This document shows, piece after piece, positions 15,244-21,321 of a stretch of 21,321 nt of DNA (the first letter of the stretch is position 1; each line of letters starts with the position of its first letter). The position numbers were made by a program, and so were the translations under genes. The notes under the pieces were generated by a model. It made no database searches, was not told the origin of the DNA, and was given only the letters and a program-made list of their open reading frames with translations. The stretch spans positions 1-21,321 of the forward strand of contig JBGRQB010000062.1 in NCBI GenBank assembly GCA_041725875.1. Reading direction: 5' to 3'. The DNA is from JBGRQB01 sp041725875. Its GTDB lineage: Bacteria > Bacteroidota > Ignavibacteria > Ignavibacteriales > Melioribacteraceae.

Positions 15244-16041
15244 TTACCAGTCTTTTTCTTTTTTAACAACTTTACCTTTTTTAACTCTTAATTTTTTCTG
15301 CAAATCAGATTCATTATTTTTCAACGCATTCAATATTCGCTGAGCTTCAGCTTTTGAAATCTTATTAGGCTGAGGTTTCTGTTGTTGTTTTTGCTGCTGC
15401 TGATTCTGTTTATTTTTTTGATTTTGGTCTTTATTATTTTTCTGATCCTTGTTCTGATCATTTTTATTCTTTTGATCTTTGTTGTCTTTCTTATTCTGAT
15501 CTTTATTTTTGTTCTTGTCTTTATTCTTATCGTTTTTCTTTTTGTTGTCTTTTTTGTTTTTATCGTTCTTATTGTTTTTGTTCTGTTTTTTCTGCTTCTG
15601 TTGCTGCTTCATCATCTCAAGCGCGTACGACAAATTATATTTTGTTTCATAATCACCCGGATTTAATTTAAGTGCATTTTTGTAAGCTTCCACAGACTCT
15701 TTCAACTTTTTGCTCTTTAATAAAGAGTTGCCAATGTTGTGGAAAATTCCTGATTTTGTTAAATCACTTTTAGAAAGCGCAAGAGCATTCTGATATGATT
15801 TAATTGCTTCTTCAAATCTGTCCTGTTTATACAGTGCATCTCCAAGATTAAAATGCCCCTCTACGTTTTCAAGTTTTTTATCCAAAGCCTTTTTAAAATT
15901 CACTTCTGCTTCAGGAAATTTTTTATTGCTGTATAAATCAACACCATCATTATTCAACGAACGTACACTTTGCGAAAAAGCGAGTCCTGAAAAAAGTGTT
16001 ACTATCAGCAATGTTTTTATTTTATTAGTAAAATTTTTCAT
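15244..16041 (-). CDS. batC: BatC-like TPR protein with low-complexity K/N/Q/D linker
   Basis: A 265-residue protein. Signal peptide 1-24 (ending AFSQ) is followed by three TPR repeats (24-143; FNLGDALYKQDRFEEAIKSY, HNIGNSLLKSKKLKESVEAY and a third), an extreme low-complexity segment at 146-226 made almost only of K, N, Q and D, and a short tail ending KKEKDW, a terminal motif common in BatC. It is exported to the periplasm with no other membrane segment. It lies 2 bp after batB. The low-complexity DNA produces long open frames on the opposite strand that have no other support. The length of the linker probably varies between strains, since its DNA is built from near-repeats. Confidence 0.9.
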   Translation of the reverse strand: MKNFTNKIKTLLIVTLFSGLAFSQSVRSLNNDGVDLYSNKKFPEAEVNFKKALDKKLENVEGHFNLGDALYKQDRFEEAIKSYQNALALSKSDLTKSGIFHNIGNSLLKSKKLKESVEAYKNALKLNPGDYETKYNLSYALEMMKQQQKQKKQNKNNKNDKNKKDNKKKNDKNKDKNKNKDQNKKDNKDQKNKNDQNKDQKNNKDQNQKNKQNQQQQKQQQKPQPNKISKAEAQRILNALKNNESDLQKKLRVKKGKVVKKEKDW

Positions 16042-16043
16042 AA

Positions 16044-17081
16044 CTAGTTTTTATTTAGATTTTCAAACTTCATAAATAGTTTATTTTTCTTCAACGAAAT
16101 AAAGAACTCCATAAAAAGAAGCAGTAATGCCGGAGCTAACAGATAATAAAATCTGTCTTCATATTCGGTAATTTTTGTTGCGCCATATTCTGTCTGTTCA
16201 AACGAGGATAAATCTCTGTAAATCAAATCAAGTTCATCTTCTGTGTTTGAACCGCGGTAATATTTTCCTTTTCCGGCGGTGGTGACTTTTTGCAGACTCT
16301 CTTCATTCAGCTTTGTTAATACCACATTTCCTTTTCTGTCTTTTTTATAACCGGTTTTTACTCCGGCTTTATTATAAACAGGAATCGGTACACCGGCAGG
16401 AGATCCTAAACCAATAGCGTAAACGCTAATACCTTCTCCTGATACTTCTTCAGCTATTTGTGCAAGTTTCCCTTCGTGATCTTCACCATCGGTAATAATT
16501 ACAATTGCCTTGCTGGTTTCACTCTCTTTTTTGAATGATTTTCTTGCCAGACTAATTGCCTCAGAAATATTCGTTCCCGGCTGAGGAACCGTAGAAACAT
16601 CAACCGCCTGCAAGAAGAGATTAGCAGCTGAATAATCTGTTGTTAAAGGAAACTGAACATAAGCATCACCGGAAAAAACTATAAGTCCGATTCTGTCGCC
16701 TCTTAATTTGTGAATCAGTTTTGCAATATCGTGCTTTGCTTTTTCGAGTCTGTTAGGCTTAATATCTTCCGCTGTCATACTCAGTGAAACATCAAGAAGA
16801 ATAAAAACATCAATACCAACCTGTTTTACTTCTTCTATTTTTGAGCCGACTTGCGGATTTGCAAGACTGAAAATAATAAGTGTAATTGAGATAAATACAA
16901 GAACAAACTTATAAATATTTTTTGCTGTACTTTTCATCGGCATCAAAACCGAATGCATTTTTTGATCTGCAAATGAATCAAGCACTTTTTTGCGTTTTCT
17001 TAATGCCAGCCAAAACAATACAGCTATAATTGGCAATATGTATAATAATAAAAGATATTCTGAATGTGCGAATCTAAACAT
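16044..17081 (-). CDS. batB: BatB-like VWA membrane protein
   Basis: A 345-residue protein with two N-terminal transmembrane helices (about 9-27 and 57-74), a VWA domain (about 90-275) and a C-terminal transmembrane helix (311-331). The metal site is complete: DVSLS at 97-101, Thr170 in PGTNIS, and Asp198 in ITDGEDHEG. SMTAEDIKPNRLEKAK after the first motif is nearly the same as in BatA. VWA domains bind partners via Mg2+, and in this operon the likely partner is MoxR or its substrate. It lies 17 bp after batA and 2 bp before batC. Confidence 0.93.
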   Translation of the reverse strand: MFRFAHSEYLLLLYILPIIAVLFWLALRKRKKVLDSFADQKMHSVLMPMKSTAKNIYKFVLVFISITLIIFSLANPQVGSKIEEVKQVGIDVFILLDVSLSMTAEDIKPNRLEKAKHDIAKLIHKLRGDRIGLIVFSGDAYVQFPLTTDYSAANLFLQAVDVSTVPQPGTNISEAISLARKSFKKESETSKAIVIITDGEDHEGKLAQIAEEVSGEGISVYAIGLGSPAGVPIPVYNKAGVKTGYKKDRKGNVVLTKLNEESLQKVTTAGKGKYYRGSNTEDELDLIYRDLSSFEQTEYGATKITEYEDRFYYLLAPALLLLFMEFFISLKKNKLFMKFENLNKN

Positions 17082-17098
17082 AGTTACTCTTGTTAAAA

Positions 17099-18094
17099 TT
17101 AAGGTAATCTTCTTAAATAGGTTCTTACTAAAATTGCCTCAAGCAGTAATAAAATCAATGCAACCAAAGCCCAGTTGTAAAACAGTTCGTGAGCATGTCT
17201 GTATGATGTAATTTCTACTCTGGTTCTTTCAAGATTATCTATTTCTTTATAAATTTCTTTTAATTTTTCATTACTGGTTGCGCGGAAATATTTTCCATCA
17301 GTAATATCTGCAACCTGCTGCAGTACAGCTTCGTCAATTTCAACCGGAACCATCTGATAGCGTTTACCAAATGGAGTCTGGAACGGAAACGGAGCTTCCC
17401 CTTTGGTTCCTACACCAATTGTGTAAATTCTTATTCCAAAAGTTTCTGCAATCTGCGCAGCTGTTACCGGTTCAATTTCACCTCTGTTGCTAACACCGTC
17501 TGTAAGTAAAATAAGGACTTTACTTTTTGCTTTTGAATCTTTCAGACGATTAACTCCATTTGCAATTGCAGTTCCAATTGCAGTTCCGTCTTTTAACATT
17601 CCGTTTTCAATTTCACTTAACAGATTTCTTAAAACTGAATAATCGATTGTTAAAGGACACTGAGTAAAACTCTCTGCGGCAAAGATCACCAGACCAATTT
17701 TATCTGTGGTTCTTCCGGCAATAAACTCATCTATAACTTTTTTTGCTGCTTCAAGTCGGTTCGGCTTAAAATCTTCGGCAAGCATACTTCCTGAAATATC
17801 GAGTAGCATTGCAACATCAATTCCTTCGGTATAAACATTTTCACCGGTTGAATAACTTTGCGGACGCGAAAGTGCAACTATCAATAACCCAAGTGCAAAA
17901 ACTCTTAGTATTGCAGGTAAATGACGAAGACGCTCTTTCAGAGTCGGCTTAAATCCCTTCAATATAGAAAGAGTTGAAAAAGTTAACGTTGGTGTAGCCT
18001 GCTTATTTCGTTTGATATACCAGAACAACATCAGCGGAAGTAATGCAAGCAGATAAAGAACATAAGGAAATGCAAAACTAATATTCTCAAACAT
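17099..18094 (-). CDS. batA: BatA-like VWA membrane protein
   Basis: Predicted 331 residues: two N-terminal transmembrane helices, a VWA domain and a C-terminal transmembrane helix (WALVALILLLLEAILV). Metal site residues are DISGS at 99-103, Thr171 in KDGTAIG, and Asp199 in LTDGVSNRG. The start is placed at ATG 18092-18094 (MFENISFAFPYVLYLL) because GAGG lies six bases upstream and family members open in this way; an in-frame ATG 12 bases earlier would add MRCR and has no such site. The gene overlaps the previous one by 8 bp. BatA and BatB are tandem paralogs (both have a SM.AED.KPNRLE.AK segment). Confidence 0.93.
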   Translation of the reverse strand: MFENISFAFPYVLYLLALLPLMLFWYIKRNKQATPTLTFSTLSILKGFKPTLKERLRHLPAILRVFALGLLIVALSRPQSYSTGENVYTEGIDVAMLLDISGSMLAEDFKPNRLEAAKKVIDEFIAGRTTDKIGLVIFAAESFTQCPLTIDYSVLRNLLSEIENGMLKDGTAIGTAIANGVNRLKDSKAKSKVLILLTDGVSNRGEIEPVTAAQIAETFGIRIYTIGVGTKGEAPFPFQTPFGKRYQMVPVEIDEAVLQQVADITDGKYFRATSNEKLKEIYKEIDNLERTRVEITSYRHAHELFYNWALVALILLLLEAILVRTYLRRLP

Positions 18095-19034
18095 TCTGCA
18101 CCTCATCTTCTTTATTTTCTTCTACCGGAGCAGGTTTGGTTTTTTCTAAAATTTTGTAAGCCTGTTTCATCATCTCTTCATTAACAGAGTTCATTGGAAC
18201 AAACTTGGCAAATTTCACCATATCTGCATTGTTAAAGAAATCTCTTGTATCATCAAAAACTGTTTCACATTCTTTAATATTTTTAAGATTATCAATAACT
18301 TCGGAAGAAGGCATTTCCAATGCTAAAAAGTTAAAAGATCTTTCAAAATATTTTCTGATAATAAATGTAATTTCAGAGTGATACTCTTTAACTGCTCCAC
18401 CCTGCCACAATTCTTTCCCTTCAAGTGTTTTCAGAGAACCATAAGCTTCTTCAAACGGAGGAGCAATAATTACAGGGGCGTTATCTTCACCATTGTTTTT
18501 CTTTTTGCTTATATATCTGTAACCAAAGAAGATAAGTGCTGCAAGCAGAACCACTCCTAAAATAATCAGTAAAGCAAAAACCATATCAAACGGAATCAGG
18601 AGCGGAGCTTTGATATCTAGAAAGTCTTTTTCAAGATTCACCTGCAATTTGTCAACAAAAATATAAAACTCGTTTGTTGCCAGACTGCGAAGAGTTGAAT
18701 CTCCTTCAACCTTATATCCGATTTTGAAAGAAGGAACCAGTATATCGGTAGAGTCATAAACAGAAAATGTGTAAGTATATTTATCTAAAATAACATTTCC
18801 CGAAGAAACACTTACCGGCTGATCTTTTTTTATAAATTCCATAACCTTCAAACTATCTTCAACCAAAGGCATAAAGATTTTAACGTTTTCCGGTCTGTAA
18901 ATTTCCAGTTTGTAATTTATATAATCCCCAACGAAGTAATTGGTTGAATCGGTTGAAGCCTTTACTTTTACATCTTGTGCAAAGAGAGCAGCACCGAACA
19001 ACAGCGTCAGGATAAATAACTTAATTTTCACCAT
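18087..19034 (-). CDS. Bat operon single-pass membrane protein with BatD-like cytoplasmic tail
   Basis: A 315-residue protein with signal peptide 1-20 (ending LFAQ), a periplasmic beta-type domain (about 21-140), a transmembrane helix (151-171) and a cytoplasmic tail. It takes the place that a DUF4381-type or unnamed protein holds between DUF58 and BatA in Bat operons; I cannot assign the family with certainty. The tail at 217-280 (from EYHSEITFIIRKYFERSF to VKFAKFVP) aligns with residues 520-580 of BatD (EFYTEVSLALSGYLEDKL to ARFAP), and both lie after a single membrane helix, so the two proteins seem to share overall design. The ATG overlaps the DUF58 gene stop by 7 bp. Confidence 0.8.
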   Translation of the reverse strand: MVKIKLFILTLLFGAALFAQDVKVKASTDSTNYFVGDYINYKLEIYRPENVKIFMPLVEDSLKVMEFIKKDQPVSVSSGNVILDKYTYTFSVYDSTDILVPSFKIGYKVEGDSTLRSLATNEFYIFVDKLQVNLEKDFLDIKAPLLIPFDMVFALLIILGVVLLAALIFFGYRYISKKKNNGEDNAPVIIAPPFEEAYGSLKTLEGKELWQGGAVKEYHSEITFIIRKYFERSFNFLALEMPSSEVIDNLKNIKECETVFDDTRDFFNNADMVKFAKFVPMNSVNEEMMKQAYKILEKTKPAPVEENKEDEVQNV

Positions 19035-19903
19035 CTTTTTTCACGTAATTTAAAGAAATTGACTAACGGTTTTATATACGATTTACTGGTATCTATGTAA
19101 ATTGAATCAAGTCGGCTAGAAGTAAAAAGCGATTTTCTGAAATTAAACTGTTCTTCAATTCTTCTTGAGAACCATTTTCTTACCTCTTTGCTGCTTGTAT
19201 CTACAAATCTTATTTCACCAGATTCCGCATCCAAAAACTGTATTAAACCTGCTTTTGGTAACTCTTTTTCTCTCGGATCGTTTAACACCATTCCTATTAA
19301 GTCATGCTTTTTACCAACAATCCGGAGAATTTTTTCATATCCGGTATCAAAGAAATCGGAAAGAAGAAATACAATACTCTTCTTTTTTATCACTGAGTTA
19401 AAATACTCAAGCGCACCTTTTATATCTGTACCGTTTCCTTCAGGTTCAAATGAAAGTACTTCACGAATAATTCTAAGAACGTGACTTTTCCCTTTTCGCG
19501 GCGGAACAAATTTCTCAATTCTGTCGGAAAAGAGTATCAGACCCACCTTATCATTATTTTTCATTGCAGAAAAAGCCAGTATGGCAGTAAGTTCGGTTGC
19601 AATTCGCTGTTTGGTTTTATCCAGACTACCAAAAGCAAGGGACCCACTTAAATCTACAAGAAGCATAACAGTAAGTTCACGTTCCTCTTCAAAAACCTTT
19701 ATAAAAGGATTTCCATAACGTGCAGTTACATTCCAGTCGATATTTCTGATATCATCACCGGGCTGGTATTCTCTTACTTCGGAAAATTCCATACCGCGGC
19801 CTTTAAATACCGAGTGATATTCACCTGAAAAAACCTGATTAACCAATCCACGGGTTTTTATTTCAATTTGCTTAACTTGCTTTAATAATTCTTTTGTTTC
19901 CAT
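19028..19903 (-). CDS. DUF58 domain-containing protein
   Basis: A 291-residue soluble protein. The DUF58 hallmark is clear: GRGMEFSEVREYQPGDD at 35-51 followed by IRNIDWNVTARYGNPF at 52-67. It continues into a VWA-like fold with DLSGS at 84-88, Thr159 in GNGTDIKG, and Asp183 in LLSDFFDTG. There is no signal peptide or membrane helix, so it is probably cytoplasmic. DUF58 proteins are almost always encoded next to MoxR ATPases, as here (14 bp downstream of moxR), and probably act as adaptors or substrates for them. Their biochemical function is not settled. Confidence 0.94.
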   Translation of the reverse strand: METKELLKQVKQIEIKTRGLVNQVFSGEYHSVFKGRGMEFSEVREYQPGDDIRNIDWNVTARYGNPFIKVFEEERELTVMLLVDLSGSLAFGSLDKTKQRIATELTAILAFSAMKNNDKVGLILFSDRIEKFVPPRKGKSHVLRIIREVLSFEPEGNGTDIKGALEYFNSVIKKKSIVFLLSDFFDTGYEKILRIVGKKHDLIGMVLNDPREKELPKAGLIQFLDAESGEIRFVDTSSKEVRKWFSRRIEEQFNFRKSLFTSSRLDSIYIDTSKSYIKPLVNFFKLREKRW

Positions 19904-19917
19904 TAAATCCCGCTTGA

Positions 19918-20913
19918 TTAAGGAACTTCTACACGATTTAGAATTTGTTCAATAATGTTTTCAGAAGTGATTTCTTCAGCTTCTGCTTCATAAGTTACAG
20001 CTATTCTGTGACGTAAAATATCCATACAGATTGCTCTTACATCTTCAGGAATAACATAGCCGCGACGTTTAATAAATGCCATTGCGCGGGCACCCATTGC
20101 CAGACTTATTGTAGCCCTTGGTGAAGCGCCGTAACTTACAAGATCTGCAAGATCGTTTAAGCCGTACTCTGCAGGGTTACGTGTAGCAAAAATTATATCA
20201 AGAATATATCTTTCAATTTTTTCATCAACATAAATTTCCTGAACAAGTTTTCTTGCGTTTAGAATCTGATCAGGAGAAATAACTGAATTTATTTTTGTAG
20301 CAGTTTTCTGAACATTCTGCTGCATAATTCTTAATTCTTCTTCTTTAGAAGGATATGTGATTTTAATCTTCAACATAAAACGGTCAACCTGTGCTTCAGG
20401 AAGAGGATATGTACCTTCCTGCTCAACCGGATTCTGTGTTGCAAGTACAAGGAAAGGCTCTTCAAGTTTAAAGGTGTTTTCGCCAATTGTTACCTGACGT
20501 TCCTGCATTGCTTCAAGAAGTGCACTCTGTACTTTTGCAGGAGCACGGTTAATCTCATCTGCAAGAATAAAGTTGGAGAAGATTGGACCTTTTTTAATAC
20601 TAAAGTTTCCATCTTTCTGATTGTAAATCATTGTACCAATTAAATCTGCCGGCAACAAATCAGGTGTAAACTGAATACGCTGAAAATTTGCTTTCATTGT
20701 TTCAGATAATGATTTAATTGCAAGAGTTTTTGCAAGTCCGGGAACACCTTCGAGTAAAACGTGTCCGTTTGACAAAAGTCCGACAACCAGTCTTTCAACC
20801 ATATCTTTCTGACCAATAATAGTCTTGCCGATTTCGTTGAAAAGGACATCAATAAATTCGCTTTCTTTTTTGATTTTTTCGTTTAATTCTGTTATCTCCA
20901 AGATAACCCTCAT
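19918..20913 (-). CDS. MoxR family AAA+ ATPase
   Basis: A 331-residue AAA+ ATPase of the MoxR family: Walker A GVPGLAKT at 56-63, Walker B ILADEINRAP at 116-125 with the family's SALLEAMQERQVT stretch, sensor 1 ATQNPVEQEGTYPLPEAQ at 158-175, arginine finger DRFM at 177-180, and SYGASPRATISLAMGARA near the C-terminus. MoxR proteins are thought to act as chaperones that insert cofactors or remodel complexes with VWA partners, here DUF58, BatA and BatB. The start is uncertain: ATG at 20911-20913 has no ribosome binding site, while TTG at 20899-20901 (four codons later, giving LEITELNEK) follows GAGGG by 6 bases. As first gene of the Bat operon it lies after a 188-bp gap. Confidence 0.95.
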   Translation of the reverse strand: MRVILEITELNEKIKKESEFIDVLFNEIGKTIIGQKDMVERLVVGLLSNGHVLLEGVPGLAKTLAIKSLSETMKANFQRIQFTPDLLPADLIGTMIYNQKDGNFSIKKGPIFSNFILADEINRAPAKVQSALLEAMQERQVTIGENTFKLEEPFLVLATQNPVEQEGTYPLPEAQVDRFMLKIKITYPSKEEELRIMQQNVQKTATKINSVISPDQILNARKLVQEIYVDEKIERYILDIIFATRNPAEYGLNDLADLVSYGASPRATISLAMGARAMAFIKRRGYVIPEDVRAICMDILRHRIAVTYEAEAEEITSENIIEQILNRVEVP

Positions 20914-21090
20914 ATATTAATTATTATTAACAACTGCCTTTTTACAATATAATTTTTAAAAAGTTTCTCGCCTAACCTGATAATTTTGGTTAAAACAAAA
21001 ATTGCAATCTTTAATATAAAAAATTGATTAGATAAATTTTGTTAATTATTGTTAAAAGGAGCGAAATAAGGAGAGGAATCTGTAGAAATG
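20914..21090 (-). promoter_or_regulatory. Upstream region of the Bat operon
   Basis: This AT-rich gap between the small-gene terminator and moxR must hold the Bat operon promoter if the terminator works. No strong promoter is evident by eye; a weak candidate on the minus strand is TTGCAA, 16 bases, AATTAT (about 20983-21007). Other structure: TTGTTAA occurs twice 10 bp apart (21039-21045 and 21049-21055), and an inverted repeat CTTTTTA/TAAAAAG (20938-20944 and 20957-20963) lies in the likely leader. These may be regulatory sites or AT-rich chance matches. Confidence 0.3.
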
Positions 21091-21128
21091 AAAAACGACA
21101 GCTAGAAAAGATGTCGTAGCTGTCGTTT
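21091..21128 (-). terminator. Intrinsic terminator of the small gene, overlapping its 3' end
   Basis: Minus-strand hairpin with a perfect 12-bp stem (AAACGACAGCTA with TAGCTGTCGTTT), a 12-base loop (21105-21116) and a TTTTT tract at 21091-21095 that overlaps the last stem bases. The first arm and loop lie inside the last codons of the 53-codon gene and its stop codon TAG is in the second arm. It separates this gene from the Bat operon. Read on the plus strand the T-run is shorter, so any action in that direction would be weak. Confidence 0.88.
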
Positions 21129-21263
21129 ATATTTTCTTAAATATTTGATTAATGTCAGTTTTAGTGCAATTTCGTCGCGATTGTTAAAAAGCAGAATTAA
21201 TTCTCTTTTTTCTTGTTGTCCAATAACACTAAGCAATTCAGCAAAAACAACTTCAGTTTTCAT
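21102..21263 (-). CDS. Small protein of unknown function (53 residues)
   Basis: A short gene supported by its signals rather than by homology. The ATG at 21261-21263 is preceded by GGGAGGG three to four bases upstream, one of the strongest ribosome binding sites in the window. The frame runs 53 codons to TAG at 21102-21104, where an intrinsic terminator begins to close. The product starts MKTEVVFAELLSVIGQQEKR, looks largely helical, and ends with a basic segment (YLRKYKRQLRHLF). It has no signal peptide, no long hydrophobic helix and no motif I recognise. The amphipathic, basic C-terminus could bind nucleic acid, membrane or a partner protein. It lies upstream of the Bat operon on the same strand but is separated by the terminator. 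Confidence 0.7.
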   Translation of the reverse strand: MKTEVVFAELLSVIGQQEKRELILLFNNRDEIALKLTLIKYLRKYKRQLRHLF

Positions 21264-21321
21264 TTTCCCTCCCTGCTTGTATGTTTTAATTATCGTGATA
21301 ACAATTTGTTATTTTAGACGA
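21264..21321 (-). promoter_or_regulatory. Upstream region of the small gene with a palindrome
   Basis: The last 58 bases contain the small gene's ribosome binding site (21267-21273) and, 26 bp before the ATG, the palindrome TTATC-GT-GATAA at 21290-21301. On the minus strand TTGTTA (about 21299-21304) followed 17 bases later by TACAAG could be a poor sigma70-type promoter overlapping the palindrome. The upstream neighbour is outside the window, so promoter or operator calls are tentative. Confidence 0.3.

Noticed and set aside
15382..15666. Plus-strand open frame of 94 codons encoding an almost purely hydrophobic (L/I/F/V) protein
   Set aside because: It is the complement of the K/N/Q/D-rich linker of batC, where codons read backwards give Leu, Ile, Phe and Val. 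The minus-strand gene is clearly real and no ribosome binding site supports the plus frame.
18095..18106. Four-residue extension (MRCR) of BatA
   Set aside because: No ribosome binding site upstream; GAGG six bases before the second ATG and the usual family N-terminus favour 18094.
21088..21105. Plus-strand five-codon frame (MKNDS) after AAGGAGAGG, resembling a leader peptide
   Set aside because: Spacing to the ribosome binding site is about 11 bases, nothing follows on the plus strand, and the frame lies within the minus-strand terminator stem. Probably chance.
1..21321. Mobile element, prophage, CRISPR array or defence system
   Set aside because: No transposase, integrase, phage or Cas-like protein, no regularly spaced repeats, and no tRNA-adjacent att-like duplication. 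The only long repeat lies within two paralogous genes.

Overview
The window is AT-rich bacterial DNA from a Gram-negative member of the Bacteroidota/Ignavibacteriota side of the tree, most likely class Ignavibacteria. The main clues are a type IX secretion C-terminal sorting domain with the YPNPFNPST motif, a complete Bat (VWA/MoxR) operon, and Kdo/LPS synthesis and export genes. Every supported gene lies on the minus strand, so transcription runs from high to low coordinates, and genes are packed with overlaps or gaps of a few bases. No tRNA, rRNA, CRISPR array, IS element or prophage was seen.

In transcription order: (1) 21.3-21.1 kb holds an unrecognised 53-codon gene with a strong ribosome binding site. 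A 12-bp-stem intrinsic terminator overlaps its own 3' end. (2) 20.9-12.6 kb is an eight-gene Bat operon: moxR, a DUF58 protein, a membrane protein with a BatD-like cytoplasmic tail, batA, batB, batC, batD and batE, ending in a clean hairpin/T-tract terminator. Its genes suggest an AAA+ chaperone working with VWA proteins and TPR/SH3 partners in and around the inner membrane. (3) An M48/Ste24-type membrane protease starts only 15 bp beyond that terminator, so its expression needs read-through or a promoter inside batE.

(4) 11.4-1.2 kb is an envelope cluster: a VWA lipoprotein, kdsB, a D-cysteine desulfhydrase/ACC deaminase-like PLP enzyme, an integral membrane acyltransferase-like protein, ruvB, kdsA, kdsD, lptC, a long OstA/LptA-like protein, lptB and a secreted protein of unknown function. 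KdsD, KdsA and KdsB supply CMP-Kdo, and LptC, the OstA-like protein and LptB belong to LPS export. KdsC, which in many Proteobacteria sits between kdsD and lptC, is absent here. KdsA carries the metal-dependent set of ligands. Two genes start with non-ATG codons (kdsD TTG; the OstA-like gene GTG).

(5) 1.1-0 kb holds a T9SS-sorted secreted protein and, just downstream, the 5' end of a second gene. The two encode an identical mature N-terminus (77 identical bases) behind different signal peptides, which points to recent duplication or gene conversion.

Most of the content is recognisable. The least explained items are the small gene with its overlapping terminator, the terminator just ahead of the protease gene, the duplicated secreted protein, the VWA lipoprotein, and the paralogous cytoplasmic tails in two Bat proteins.
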